From the NCBI GenBank assembly GCA_023313575.1, contig JAJTTP010000003.1, positions 3,038,001-3,102,000 of the forward strand: DNA of 64,000 nt, read 5' to 3'. This DNA comes from Eutypella sp. D-1. Lineage: Eukaryota > Ascomycota > Sordariomycetes > Xylariales > Diatrypaceae. This document shows positions 22,501 through 34,707 of this stretch, one piece after another (position 1 is the stretch's first letter; every line of letters begins with the position of its first letter). The notes beneath the pieces were generated by a model. That model had not been told where the DNA came from. It ran no database searches and saw only the letters and a program-made list of their open reading frames with translations. The translations under genes and the position numbers were made by a program.

Positions 22501-25125
22501 GATGGGACTCCACCAAAATGCCCTGCTGGTAAGGTTGCGTTAGTGGCAGCATCATATACATGAGTTGGGCTGCAAGCAGACAAATTCCCTGCTGATCTCT
22601 ACACCGCCCTGTACAAGCCGATCTTGTACTGGCTAACAATTTTCCGGTGGCTGTCCACGCCAGATTGAGCAGCGAAGAGACACGCGACACGGGTACAATG
22701 TCCAGGCCGACCTGCCGAATCGACGTGTACACTTTATCGTGAACAAGTACCTTCTTTCTTCGAACGCTCATCCCCCGGGGGGGTCCTAGGGCCATGATCT
22801 AACTAATGCGGTCCCCCAATACATCAGGGGGACACGAGGTTGAGATGGACACGTTGCTGCAACCCCACGATAGTGGCAGTTTGTGCAGGCGAAGGGGTCT
22901 TGGAGGGTCCTACTGGGTCCAATTACAGACCCGTGTACGTACATGGGCGTCTCGACCGTTCCAGCATTTTCTGTTTCACTGAGAAGCCCATCAACCTATT
23001 GAAGCAAGTCATTGGAGGGGTGCATGAATAACACATATGCACTCCTTTCTACCTGCATTGCTGCACACGTTCGTTCGTTCATTCATTCGGGTTTGCCTTC
23101 TCAGCCCTCCTGCCCTTAATGGCCTCTAGGGCCCTTGAGGCCCTTTATGGCGCGAAAAGAGGAACCTGGTTTGCAGGTTTGCTATACGCAAAGCTGGTTG
23201 ACCTCCATGAATAGTATCATCACCTTTTTGACCGCTTTTATGCAATCTTCAAACGCACCTAGAGACGGACCCCAAAAGGGCCCTTAAGCCAAAATAAACC
23301 CCCCAAGTTCGTTAGGCCCTGGTAACTGGAGATGGCGACATCGGTAATCTAGAAATCTATCCGGATGCATCGAGTCGTTCCTCGATAAGAGCGGGCTCTT
23401 TGCGACGAACTGATCAACTGGAGAAAAAAGAGGGAAAACGGAGCCGCCGGGTCTCGAACCGATATCGCCCATTGAATTCAAGATGGTTCAAGTGGGACTT
23501 TCAATTGTTACTCACACTCCCTCCTTTTCCTAGAATACATGTGCAAGTACGTAGGCAGGTAGGTAGGTGTTACAGTTTTCTTATCTGTTTAATTCGGGTT
23601 TTGTCGTACAAGTCGTACAAGAGAGGAAAAATAAAGTTTTCTCACTGTCTGACAATCAAGCAAAATTCATGGGACTTGCCAGACTTGCCGGACTGCCTTA
23701 CATGGGTAGCATCGGTAGCATCGGTAGCATCTCTAAGTGATACAAGCAATTGAAGATGTCAGTGTCTGCCAAAACTGCCTCTCTAGTTGCCTAGGTAGGT
23801 AGGTTACGTGCTCCTAGTCAAACGCAACACCATTCGATATATTCTTTAAAAACATCGACTCAATTGGTGCTCCCCCATAAAATGGAGTGTTCCGCAAGTG
23901 GCCTATGTATGCCGATCAATCAATCGTGATCACCTCCCGATTGACGTTCGAGGAGGAGGGGAAAGGGGGGCCGGGCACACCCTATCGCTGACTTACCGGC
24001 AGAGCTCCGAGGCCGTCTCGAAGGTACGAGCGTACGTTAGTATGTCCTATTTTACTGGCCCACTCCGTAGTAGCCCGGATTGATCGGAGTTCACCTACAC
24101 TAGAAACGGGCTGGGCAAAAGAGTGAGTGTGTGCGCGTGCGTGTGAGAGGTGATGTACGTAGGTAAAGCCCGTACGGAGTAGGGGAGGAGCAAATAAAAG
24201 AGGTTCTCGGCCGGCTATCCCAACCAATTCTATCTGCCTATCGATATTTTAGCGGAGGGGAGGGGTGATGCAGGTCTGCATCAACTCCAACAGCCCACGA
24301 AGATTGGCGGCCGCCCATCATTGGGTCGCGACGTGCCATATTCTCGCAGAGCAAATTGTCAATCCGACATGATGACATAAATTGCTAGAGCTAGTTTCGA
24401 TGGTCTTCTGCCCATCCTGCCATCGTGCGATGTCTGCCGCGGACGGAGGGGGGTGACGGATGCGGTGCTACCCACATTACATTCCCCATTTCCATACCCG
24501 TCCGCTTTATGTATTAGACGTCCAAGATGCCCGTAGGTGGTCAATGTCGGTCAAAGGGTTGTCTCATATCGTTGGTCGAACGACAGCGTAGTTTACTAAT
24601 AATTGATGTGCTAAGGTGCGCAGGGCAGGTTTGGTAGGTTCTCCTGTGCTCTGCCGTGCGACCACACCCTGACGGATAGTCCGCCGGGTACTCTCTTCCT
24701 CCTACCTAGACTTCTTGCAAAGCGTAGCATTACATAGTCGCCGCAGCGGGCGTACGGGGGAACCCGGGGGCGAGGAATAAAACCCCATCATGGAACCTCT
24801 CCCCCTTGCCGTATGCGGTCGGATGCAGCGCCGCTCGTCAGTCAATTCAGGTCGGGACGTCCTATAATCGCACGACGACGTACGTGTACGCCTGTCGACG
24901 GTTTCAGGGCAGAAACACTAAAAGGGGATTACCCCAACCAAAAAACAAAACAAATACCCATACAACCAATACTCCATCCATTATTATTCCTCAATTCGTC
25001 CCGAACATTCCATCCCGCCCGGCGCTTGAATTTGGCGTCATGTCTCAGATCCTGACTAAAGACGTAGCAGTAGTAGTAGGAGGTAGATTAGGCAATTCTA
25101 GCGGCTTGCTTGCTTTGCTCACGTC

Positions 25126-25146
25126 GGGGGGGGGGGGGGGGGGGGG
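25126..25146. repeat. G21 homopolymer
   Basis: Twenty-one consecutive G in the large gene-poor region. ORFs across it translate as poly-Gly or poly-Pro and are artefacts. Confidence 0.9.
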
Positions 25147-27998
25147 ATCTATTTCTTTTGAAACGAGATTGTATTGGCGGATTTTGCCCTCGGGATGCAT
25201 CAAGCTGAAGGTTGGGGTTCGGGGGTTGGGGTTGCGATGTTTTATCCGCGCAACCGCTATCCTCCACCTACCTAGCTTGGGTTGAGATCTACCCAGCATC
25301 ATCATCAGTTCGCTCCCGTGATATATAGGGTCATATAGATAGAAAGGTAGGTAGTGGGGACGGGCATTAGTCGGCGGCGCTGCCGATACACTACAGGCTT
25401 TCAACCGGCCGATCGAGCACGCGTCCACATATATATACTGAGTAGGGCGTTTCTAGCAAATAGGGATAACGGATGCGGGAGCTATGCGTAACTCCAGTCT
25501 ATCAAGCTACATAAATCTACCTACCTAAGATATCCTAATAAGATCACACCATGTTAACAAGACGACGACGGGACAGTTGTCTCGTCGTTTATCAACCAAC
25601 ATGCGTGCGTGGGCCGAGGCGCGCCATATGTGCCAGCGCGTCCCGCCGTTGCTGGGTGGATTCAACCACATGCAGGCAGGCAGGCCAGGCCAGGCCTATC
25701 TACCCATTGAGCCGTTGAGCAGGTGATGCCAATCTGCCCTGTCTGGCCTACATACACATAGCAACCTGGGTAATGTAATTAATATCGAATCAAAACTTGG
25801 AGGGCGTGGTAAACGCGTCCTCCAAGACAAGGTGATATCCTGCATAATTCGCTCGCTGCATGGCTGCGCATGGATAAGGAGCCAACATGGCGCCGTCAAA
25901 TAAGCAGCATAACCTCTTTGCCTCGCTCTACATACCTACTAGTACTATGTATGTAAGGAGGAGCGCCTCTTCCTGCGCCCTAAATTGTTCATATGACTTC
26001 CCAGGAATGCCATGTGGGAGGTCCGTTGAAAAAAAAAGCAACCCCTTCATACATCGTGAACCACGTTGATAATGAGCCCGATTCTGAAGCTGCTAGTGAG
26101 TTAGGTGACAATCTGATGCGATGTCGAAACGTTCATTCAGCCATTCACTCAATTGCCGTTTATCCCCCTTTATCGGCAGGATGACGATATTCTCGATTCC
26201 TCGGTTGCTTCGTCGTTTCAACCATACACACAGCACAATGCTACTATACCATATGCATGTGGTATTTCCCGGATCGCCATGTCATAATCACGGAGTAGTG
26301 ACGAAATCTGGAAGCTAAGCTCCTCGGAAGTATGCAGTAGTGCTATTATAAAATAGCGAGCAGCTTCCAAGCTTGGAGAGTAACGAAACACTCATCTCTA
26401 GACTAGTGATGGTTACGAATTAAGTATGTAGAATATAAGTATCATGTAGTGTGTTCATCGGAAAGACCCAGCCCCTTTCTTCGGGGCCCCAACGAAAGCC
26501 AAAGATGCTGCCATAGTTATCACTCAAAATTGGTGGTGTAGTAGTAAACTGCCAGACTGTTTATGGTAGGAGGACAAGCAGACAACAAGCAGACAAGCAG
26601 ACTCCCAATCCATGGCTGGAAGCCGTCAAGCCGTGTCTGCAAGAGATGCAGTAGCTCGTGGTAGAAAACTGGGCCCTCTTCCGTACCTGATAGGTCCCTT
26701 TTCCTGTTTCGTTTCAAGACAAGGATGACGCGCCCCCCTTATTTTCCATTTTGGGCCTCATTTCTTATCGTTATCAGTGGGTCTTTCTTACTTATCCCTC
26801 GTGCTGCCCAGACTGCGCTGCCCTGTAGCTTGTCCCTGCCCAGGTGCCTGTTTGCCTGTCAGCCCAGCAGCCCAGCCTATACCCCGTAGGTCCCGTCCCG
26901 GACACATGTACTACCCAACATCCTTCCCTGCCCAGGTGCCCCTCAACACCATTACGTACGTGGATGGTTAGGTATTGACAGTACCAAATCTCAAATGGCA
27001 AGGCAGACGTGAGCTTATAACTACTACTTAGGTACGCAGGAACTAGGTCACTTCTCTATCAAGACAGAATCTCACTCAGATACTCAAGGATAACTGCATG
27101 AACTTTCTGCCCTGAAGAAGTGTGCCCTGTATCTGGGGTAGTATTCGTCTGCACTGGTGACAGGAACATTAACGATAAGATAATGCTTTAAAAGATGATC
27201 TATCTGATAACCCAACAATTGCAGCATAGTTGGCACCCTGTTTATTTTTCGGCGGATCCGCCGCATCTATGCACTAAAGTGCCTTTTTCTTTTTTTGGTC
27301 TTCGGAGGAGACCATTCGGGGAAAGGTGGGCATAAAGGTACGGGAGCTATCTAGTAAGGCTGGCTGGCTACAGTAGCTAGTTGTCACGTTTTTTTGCGCC
27401 TTCTTGTTATCATTCCTAGTAGATTCTCCAGATAGATTTCTCGATCTCCCTCACCGCTTTCTCCATACGACTGACCCCCCCCCCCTTGCGCTCCGCGCTG
27501 CAGCCCTTTTCACGCCTTACTGCCCTACCTACCTATCTAGTTAGTCCGCCGCCTGTCATCGTACAACGCATGTGGGAAGGGTTGGCTGAACGGAGAGAAA
27601 AGAAATTTTCCGAGACAGGAAAAAGGTTTTTTTTTCGTTGGTTTTGGTCTTGTTGATTTTTCAATTCTCCTCTCCAACCATCCCGGTCCCCCTGGCAAGA
27701 TCCTGCTTGGACAGGGTACGGAAAAGGAAAATTGCATCGTTCACCGCTCCCCAGAGACGGGTAGACTAGCATCGGGTTTCCGGGGAGGCAAATCCCATCA
27801 TCTGCCCTAAAAATCGGCGCCAGATCACGATTCCCGGATCTCGCGTGCTGCTGGCGTGCAGGAGCCAGCGGACTCCATAAACGTGTCCGCCAGGGGCGAC
27901 TAAGAAAAGTAGAGGGGGAGAGAGAGAGGGATCAAGGAATTATCAGAGCTTAAGCTTTAGGAGGGTGCGTGACCCACAGGAGGGGCGTGAATCCCATC

Positions 27999-29239
27999 AT
28001 GGCCGTGTCTTCCTCCTCCATCAAGGTCGTGTTGTTAGATATTGGTAAGAATTTTATCTCTCTATAGCCTTCTTCGCCTTGTCTTCCGCCTCTTCCTTTC
28101 GCACCTCGCTGGTTTGCTCTGCTGTGATATATCTCTTCGCTGGTATTGTTGCGCTGCAACTAGCCCGGACTAGGTTGGCTAATGCAACACAAAATCCAGA
28201 GGGTACTGTGTGTCCGATATCATTTGTCAAAGATGTCCTGGTAAGTTTGCCCTCTCTCTTCCCTTCCTATTAGAGAAAGAGGTTGGGGAGAGATGTCAGA
28301 TTTGCCTAGTCACTGTCACCTCTTTCGCGGACTTGCATGACGGATCGGCTGTGCATGGGCGACCCACGCCCCCTTATAGTGCCTGCGCCGCCGCCCGGCG
28401 GAATCCCCTTCCAACTCTCGGGTGTGCCGCTATCTACTTTGCTGGGCTAGACGTGTCCCGTTTCATAACGGGAGCCCGTTTGTTTGCTAGTCGCAAACTT
28501 CCTTTTGCGAGACTGGGAGCCCACGAAGAACACTGGCCTAATGCCATATATCCTGACAGGCTAAAAGAAAAGGTACTAACACGTAAAAATTTTACAGTTC
28601 CCCTTCTCCCTAAACGCCATACATGGCGTCCTACAGTCACAATGGGACGACCCCGGGTTCGCGAAGTACAGGGAGGCATTGCCGGCTGAGCACGCCTCGT
28701 CGCGGGAGAGCCTGGAGGCGCATTTCCGGGATCTCGTGGAGAGGGACGTCAAGGTCGCCTACGTGAAGGACCTACAGGGCTATCTGTGGCGACGGGGCTA
28801 CGACTCTGGCGAGCTCAAGGCGCCGCTGTTCGCGGACGTGGCGCCCCGGCTCCGCACGTGGCACGAGGGCGGGCTTGGGCTCATGATCTACTCGTCCGGG
28901 TCCGTCCCGGCGCAGAAGTTGTTCTTCGGCTTCACGGACGCCGAGCCGTCGGACCTGACGCCCCTGATCTCGGACTGGTTCGACACCGTCAACGCCGGCC
29001 TGAAGACTGAGCGTGGAAGCTACGAGACCATCGCCCGCCGGCATCCGGAGTACGCCCCGGCGGAGTGGCTCTTCCTGAGCGACAATGTCAGGGAAGTGGA
29101 CGCCGCGATCGCCGCCGGGATGCGGAGCTACGTCGTCCAGCGGCCCGGGAACGCGGAGCTTCCGGCCGGCACGCGCGATCGGCTGCAGGTGATCGAGTCG
29201 TTCGACGTGCTCGGCGACGACTTCGGAGTCCGGCAATGA
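27999..29239 (+). CDS. UTR4: Enolase-phosphatase E1 (methionine salvage, HAD superfamily)
   Basis: Model: join(27999..28044, 28200..28240, 28598..29239), 242 aa, phases consistent. It is a bifunctional enzyme of the methylthioadenosine (methionine) salvage pathway. It enolises and dephosphorylates 2,3-diketo-5-methylthiopentyl-1-phosphate, giving the acireductone substrate of the dioxygenase. HAD motif I is LLDIEGT, with nucleophile Asp14 and the family's Glu16. Motif II is IYSSGS (Ser128-Ser129), motif III the Lys in AQKLFFG, and motif IV LFLSDNVREVDAA. The segment GTVCPISFVKDVLF is characteristic of MasA/Utr4. Length fits the family (yeast Utr4, 227 aa). The second exon is only 41 nt. The second intron is unusually long (357 nt) but has a good GTACTAAC branch site about 25 nt before its acceptor. 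The last exon is much more GC-rich than the intron. Confidence 0.94.
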
Positions 29240-30950
29240 AAGCGGGACCCGGTGATGGAACCTTCGGGTCTTTCTTAAACCCCCACTCCCCGAACGGAGG
29301 GGCATTTTAGATACCTACATAGAGTGGACATGACCCGAATCTGCCGCGAAGCTACATATATCGTTGCCTGCGATCTAGCCCACTTAGCTTGTTAGCTACC
29401 TGTGCACTATTCAATGCACCCGAAAGCGAAGAGGCCACGCTGTTCGTAACAGGAGGCGATCCCCCGCCCTCAATCCCTTTGGTATCACTTAGGTTGTATA
29501 CCCACTACATACTGTACATCACGAGAGAATTAAGTATAGAAAAAAGTGACGCCTAGATCACGCTTGATGAACAAACACCTATGACGACGATTCGCGTTCG
29601 CATGCTACATAGTTAGTGCACCTAACCTCATGGGAAAGGAAAACCGAGGTCTAGAACCTAATAAGCCAAGCCCATCCTTCACAGTTCTGTACTTTGATGG
29701 GGTAGCGGCGCAGCCGTGCGCGATGCTGGCGGAGGCGCAAGGCACGTGGTCTCCTTTTACTCCGTGACGATGGAGCACAACCCGTCGCCGTGGCGCGCGC
29801 CTCCCCACCACCACCCCTGAACATGAACCAATCCATTAGCTATGTGACATCTCGGCTCGAGAGCACGTTGAATCCTTCGTGACCCCAAATTGAGTAATTT
29901 GCTAGCAAATATGTATGTTATCTAGCAAAGTAGTGCAGTTGAGGTGTAGTAAGAAAACCACCACAGTACCTTCCATATACCAAATTCGTGATGTCGATCC
30001 CCCGCCTGCCCTGCCCTGCCCCAATATGCATAATGTACAAGTAAGTAGGATTTTCCGTGTTCCGATGTTTCCTTTTCTTTCTAAACGCTTCCAGACTCTT
30101 CTTCTTCTTGTTCATCTTCCCCTTTTCCTTACACAGCAGCACGGAATGGGTATGCACATTGGCTAATTGGCACGGTAACATAATAATAATATTCCTAGGA
30201 TGATGACGATGATGATGATGCTGCCCCATAATCCTTTGCCCCTCAAACTTACGTAGTTTCCGCGACTATCCCAATCAACGCTCAGTCAATAGTCTGCTCC
30301 CACTACATATGTATGTAGATATACTATACTACATACTATGATACATAAGCACACGCGCGAATTGGGCGCGTGCTCAATTGCGCTATCCGGGTGTGGCCCC
30401 GTCTCTGTCTCCCCCCAAAATCCTGCCGTCACATCAGGATGAGGATGGGACGGCAACTGGGTGAAGAAAGTAAGCACTGACAGCCTGGCGCCCAACCAAA
30501 TCCATGTTGAGACGCAGGGCAAAGGCAAGGCAAGACGAACGGGGGACAAAACTCCACATGGGCTATGTATATAGATAACAAAACATACAATGTACATGGG
30601 CTCTCTCATACTCTTCTCGCACCCGGCCAACTAGCCTAACTAACAGACCCAACCAAGCCAGCCATACTCCATTCGGGGATTTAGCAATTGGGGTAAGCAA
30701 TGTATTCGCAAAAGTACTGCGATCGTCCTTTTAACATACGTATCTGCCTATGTAGCTAGCTATATACGAAGATACGTCACGTCACGTAAAAGGCCGCACG
30801 CACGTAGGGTGTTATTGTCATTTCGACTCTTGACAGCCAATCTCGGCAAACGGCGCCGCCCCCCCTACTTAGCTCGCCCCTTGCATATAGCACGTACCAC
30901 CACCCACCACCATTGACACCTATCGTTCGTCAGTCAGTGTCGCGATCGCG
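29240..30950. other. Intergenic
   Basis: No supported gene on either strand. Contains a GATGATGATG-type repeat near 30200 and TA-rich TACATA words, nothing else notable. The final 100 nt are the likely promoter and leader of the dehydrogenase gene. Confidence 0.55.
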
Positions 30951-32261
30951 ATGGCCTCCCCCCCTTTCCGTAAGCCCTTTGGCAGGGAGACGGCCGGCAC
31001 GGAGGTAGCCGCGGTGCTTGGGGAGCAGATCCGGGGCAAATGCAGTAAGTGCGCATATCGACCTCTGGGTGTCCGGTCCCCCTAGCTAGTCCCCCCTTTA
31101 TGTAAAATCAAGGGGTGCGGGGGGAAAGTTGGGGAGGCTAGCCCGGACAGCGGTTCGGTAGTCGACATTCAAATCAAGCCCAGCTGACCAAAGGCGGCGT
31201 TCGCGGGCTAGTACTTATCACGGGCGTAAGCCCCAATTCGATCGGCGAGTCCACCGCCCTGGCGCTCGCTGGAGGCGATCCAGGCACCTTGATCTTAGCC
31301 TCGCGGACACTCTCCAACATCCAAGCCGTAGCGCGCAAAGTGAGAGATAAGAATCCGAACGTCGTAGTCCACGAGGTGATTGTCAACTTGGCCTCCCAAG
31401 TCTCGGTCAGGGAGGCGGCGCGGCGTATCAGGGACTTGGTGCCCTCGCTGGACATTCTTATCAACAATGCCGGGATCTCCGTCGCCACGAGACAGTGGTC
31501 TCTGGAGGGCTTCGAGCTGACACTCGCTACGAACCACCTCGGCCCTTTCCTCCTCACTAACTTGCTTATGCCCGCCCTGACTGCGGCGGCTGCGAAAAAC
31601 CAGCCTGGTGCGACTCGTGTCGTCAATCTAACGAGCACTGGCAACTATGCATCCCCGTTCCGCTTCAGCGATTACAACTTTGAAGGCAAACATCTAGCCC
31701 CTGATGAGGAGCCTCCAAAAGGCCTGCCGAAATTTCTCTACGAGGAATGTGATGGCTTCCCGGGTGTGATGGCGTACTGCGCTAGTAAGACCGCCAATGT
31801 TTTATTTAGTCTGGCATTGAACGATCGGTTGCATTCTAGCGGTATCAGGAGCTTCGCGGTGCACCCCGGGGGTGAGTGACTTTCACTCTTTCTAACATAT
31901 GAATTGTGTTAATGAGGTACTACCGCGTAGACATCAATACCAATTTAGACAGAGAGATCGGGCCCGAATTTCTCGCCTCGAAGAACGCGGCCCCTGAGTC
32001 TATGTTCAAGTCGCATGACCAAGGTTGCGCGACTTCGTTGGTGGCAGCCCTTGACCCGAGCCTATCGGGTATGAACTCCTGCGGGGTAGATCCTCAGAGA
32101 AGTAGAGTTGACTGACGATCGCAGAGGACAACAGTGTCTTATACCTAGCCGACTGCCGAAAAGGAAAACCAGCTGCATGGGCATCAGACAAATTAAAGGC
32201 CGCGAAGTTGTGGACGCTGAGCGAGGAGCTGACCAGCATCGCTAGGGGGAATAAACTGTAG
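30951..32261 (+). CDS. Short-chain dehydrogenase/reductase (NAD(P)-dependent, retinol dehydrogenase-like)
   Basis: Model: join(30951..31044, 31179..31871, 31931..32068, 32125..32261), 353 aa, all junctions in phase. It has a Rossmann fold with a cofactor loop in the variant form LITGVSPNSIG (about residues 44-54). This variant has one residue more than the classical TGxxxGIG. Then come LASRT (cofactor selection), NNAG, the Ser of NLTSTGNYAS, and the catalytic pair Tyr231/Lys235 in YCASK. The junction of exons 2 and 3 rebuilds AVHPGDINTNL, the HPG motif seen in retinol/WWOX-type SDRs. The substrate cannot be told from sequence. The stop lies only 162 nt from the BMT2 stop on the other strand, so the 3' UTRs probably overlap. 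No N-terminal targeting signal is obvious. Confidence 0.9.
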
Positions 32262-32423
32262 TTTCGCAGGCAGGAAGGAGGTGGCCGCACTTGGCGTATG
32301 TCACTACAATTTCAACTTTCGTCTCACGCCTCTATTCGATATATTAAGTCGATTCTCAGGGTTCAATTTACCGAGTGCGACCCCAAAGTAAGCGTACGAT
32401 GTAGATCTGTCATTTCGTCCACG

Positions 32424-33302
32424 TCAATCTGCAGGGCCACAGAGCACGATGGAGAAGTTGTTTCTGGACCGACCAGCGCGGATCTCAGTCTTTTTGAACG
32501 AAGGAGTCTCGGTTACTGGTTCGGGCAGCCGAGTCCACAAGTAGTAAATGAGTTTCTGCGTGAGCTTTGTTCTCGTTTTCTCATAGCCTATAGCGTTCAT
32601 GAGGGATTCCAAATGAGCTTCGTCCATGTAACGCGAATTCGTCACACACGGGGCTGGCAGGACGAGAAATAAGCTGGGAAAGAATTGGCGCAATTCTGGT
32701 GAGGAGCATGCCACGTGCACCTTCAGGAAGTCTAATGTTCGGAGAAGCATGTTGCCTCTGCCAAGGGCGTCGGGGACGAAGTTCAAGACAAGCGATAGAC
32801 TGATAATATCGAACCGCTCCGAGTCACTTTCTGGCAATGGCCGCTTCATGAAATCCTGTTGCAGAATACCATCACCTTGACTGTTGAGGTCGATCCTTTC
32901 TAAATCAAAAAGCCCGCTCCGAGAGCACTCATTGGTAATACTAAGGGCGCCCACCTCCAACATGCGCAGTCGATCGGGCTTCAAGGTAGCAATATGAGGG
33001 GTCATTGGTTCGAGCCATTCCATCAGTATGCGGGAACTATCACCCCCACGGTCATTCCGCTGACCTTGAAGACTGGCTTGTTGATACTTCTCGATACCTC
33101 CTAAGGCGGTGATCTCGGCATCCACAGCAGCGGCCGCGACCTCGTCCCCCTTAGCAAGGGCCTGCGCCTTCCTCTTCTCCAATACGTGAAGAGAGTTGAT
33201 CACCGCCTTGGTGGCTCTCCGTGAGATAGACTTGGGCTTTTGCACCGTGGGAGGTCGCCCCCGAGCTAAGCTCTTAACAGGGCGTTTCTTTTTAATCGTC
33301 AT
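32424..33302 (-). CDS. BMT2: 25S rRNA adenine-N1 methyltransferase Bmt2
   Basis: Single exon, 292 aa. It resembles the Bmt2 family, nucleolar SAM-dependent enzymes that make m1A2142 in 25S rRNA (yeast numbering). The N-terminus is Lys/Arg-rich (KKKRPVK), fitting nucleolar targeting. A helical segment contains RATKAVINSLHVLEKRKAQAL and the AEITALGGIEKYQQAS stretch typical of the family. The SAM-binding motif is LRMLEVGALS (about 113-122), followed by DLERIDLNSQ. A second motif, FDIISLSLVLNFVPDALGRGNML, is close to the family signature. The gene is tail-to-tail with the dehydrogenase and head-to-head with RPL25. Family assignment rests on these motifs; methylation site is by homology. Confidence 0.9.
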   Translation of the reverse strand: MTIKKKRPVKSLARGRPPTVQKPKSISRRATKAVINSLHVLEKRKAQALAKGDEVAAAAVDAEITALGGIEKYQQASLQGQRNDRGGDSSRILMEWLEPMTPHIATLKPDRLRMLEVGALSITNECSRSGLFDLERIDLNSQGDGILQQDFMKRPLPESDSERFDIISLSLVLNFVPDALGRGNMLLRTLDFLKVHVACSSPELRQFFPSLFLVLPAPCVTNSRYMDEAHLESLMNAIGYEKTRTKLTQKLIYYLWTRLPEPVTETPSFKKTEIRAGRSRNNFSIVLCGPAD

Positions 33303-33834
33303 TGGTATCGAATGTGATGATTTGACTGGGAGTTAAACAGAGTAGAAGCACCATCCATAGCCGGAAATCGAGAGGGCCACAATGCGAGATAAATATGGTG
33401 AAAGGCAGGGGAATTTACCTTCTAAGTAGGGTTGTTATACTTTGTAGGTGAGCTGAGTGGGAATGAGTAGGGGAGGAAGGAGACTTCAGGAACATGCCCA
33501 ACTCCCTTGAACTCTGTATTATGTAATCGGTAAAGATATCTGCTTATCTAATTGTTAATGGAAGATAAGATACTCCAAGATGTATAAGGTGGTCCGTGCA
33601 TTTACCGAATTACTCCAGACCCACTCAGCACGCACACCCGACTGGATTCTAACCGAAACCCAATAATTTTCGGTGCCCACCAAAACTTTCACATTGGACT
33701 TATTTTTCTCATCGTGAGAATTTCGTCCCTCGTCCAACAACCACCTTTTCGACAACCGACATTCAACGCCCAACGCCCAACGCCGTCAACATTTAACGTC
33801 TTACACCCCGACGACAACTACCAACACCGATAAA
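33303..33834. promoter_or_regulatory. Divergent promoter region shared by BMT2 and RPL25
   Basis: These 532 bases separate the start codons of the rRNA methyltransferase (minus) and ribosomal protein uL23 (plus), and contain no ORF of note. Near the RPL25 side there is a short AACGCCC/CCAACG repeat (about 33766-33784) inside a pyrimidine-rich leader. I recognise no specific factor site. A shared bidirectional promoter is an inference from the arrangement and common pathway. Confidence 0.5.
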
Positions 33835-34707
33835 ATGGGTCCCAAAGTTTCTGCGAAAGGTACATGAGATTCAGCTCTCCCCGTTTTCCGTTTCAACTCG
33901 AACTCTGCAAAGCACAAAAGAAAGCAAACGATCGAACCATGTGTCTCTCTTCTTCTCGCGAAGAGATCTGCCCGCGAGGGCGACTTCCGTTTCATAACGA
34001 GAGGATGGGGATAATGGGATGATGATTGGGATGCATCAAGCTGCAGCAGATTTTGCGAGTTCTGTTCTATCCACAGAGCGATTGCTGATGCGTAATTTGT
34101 GAACATAGGCGGCGCTAAGCCCAAGGGCCTGAAGCAGGCCAACGCTGCTGCTAAGGCTGCTCTCCGTGGTGTAAGTTCGAAGAAGAAGCCGAGTTCAAAG
34201 GCCGTTATTGCCATTATCATGATCTTCCATTTGCTAACGCAACATCCCAGGATAACCCCAACAAGAAGCGCAAGGTCAGGACCTCGACCAGCTTCCACCG
34301 CCCCAAGACCCTGCAGCTCTCGCGCTCCCCCAAGTACCTGCGCAAGTCGATCCCTCACGCCCCCCGTCTGGACGAGCACAAGATCATCATCCACCCTCTC
34401 AACACCGAGAGCGCGATGAAGAAGATTGAGGAGAACAACACCCTGGTCTTCCTGGTCGACGTCAAGGCGAACAAGGCCCAGATCAAGCAGGCTCTCAAGA
34501 AGCTCTACCAAATCGACGTTGTCAAGATCAACACCCTGATCCGGTATGCTTTTTTTATACAACTTTCCCCTTCCTACCCGTGTGCTGGACGACATACTGA
34601 TAATGTTACCCTTATGAAGACCCGACGGCACCAAGAAGGCTTACGCCCGCCTGACGCCGGACGTTGATGCTCTGGACATCGCCGCCACCAAGCTCTCTCT
34701 GGTCTAA
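33835..34707 (+). CDS. RPL25: 60S ribosomal protein uL23 (L23a/L25)
   Basis: Model: join(33835..33859, 34109..34170, 34251..34543, 34620..34707), 155 aa, in phase throughout. It is the large-subunit protein at the polypeptide exit tunnel, a docking site for SRP and nascent-chain factors. The N-terminal extension is Lys/Ala-rich ([21 protein letters not shown]), then [16 protein letters not shown] and the uL23 fold with [23 protein letters not shown]. The C-terminal half contains [20 protein letters not shown] and ends [13 protein letters not shown]. Length and motifs are standard. Four exons with a 25-nt first exon and a 249-nt first intron are typical of fungal ribosomal protein genes. The ORF seen on the minus strand across the gene is a shadow. 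Confidence 0.97.

Larger units (their letters stand above)
18825..27998. other. 9.2-kb region without recognisable genes
   Basis: No ORF carries a domain or extends plausibly by splicing. The first 2 kb on the minus strand are pyrimidine-rich and may be the kinase gene's leader and promoter. The rest holds a G14 run (19499-19512), a G21 run (25126-25146), TAGGTAGG clusters (about 23556-23575 and 23790-23805), short TTCG/TTCA repeats near 23070, and a GGCAGGCAGGCC stretch near 25675. A tRNA T-arm-like sequence at about 23447-23460 does not fold into a tRNA. Non-coding RNAs or lineage-specific short genes cannot be excluded. Confidence 0.45.

Noticed and set aside
23447..23530. tRNA-like T-arm sequence (GGTTCGAGACC on the minus strand)
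   Set aside because: The T stem has mismatches, and I could not fold acceptor, D and anticodon arms around it.
33801..34634. 277-codon minus-strand ORF across RPL25
   Set aside because: It spans all exons and introns of a clear ribosomal protein gene in antisense, with no motif of its own.
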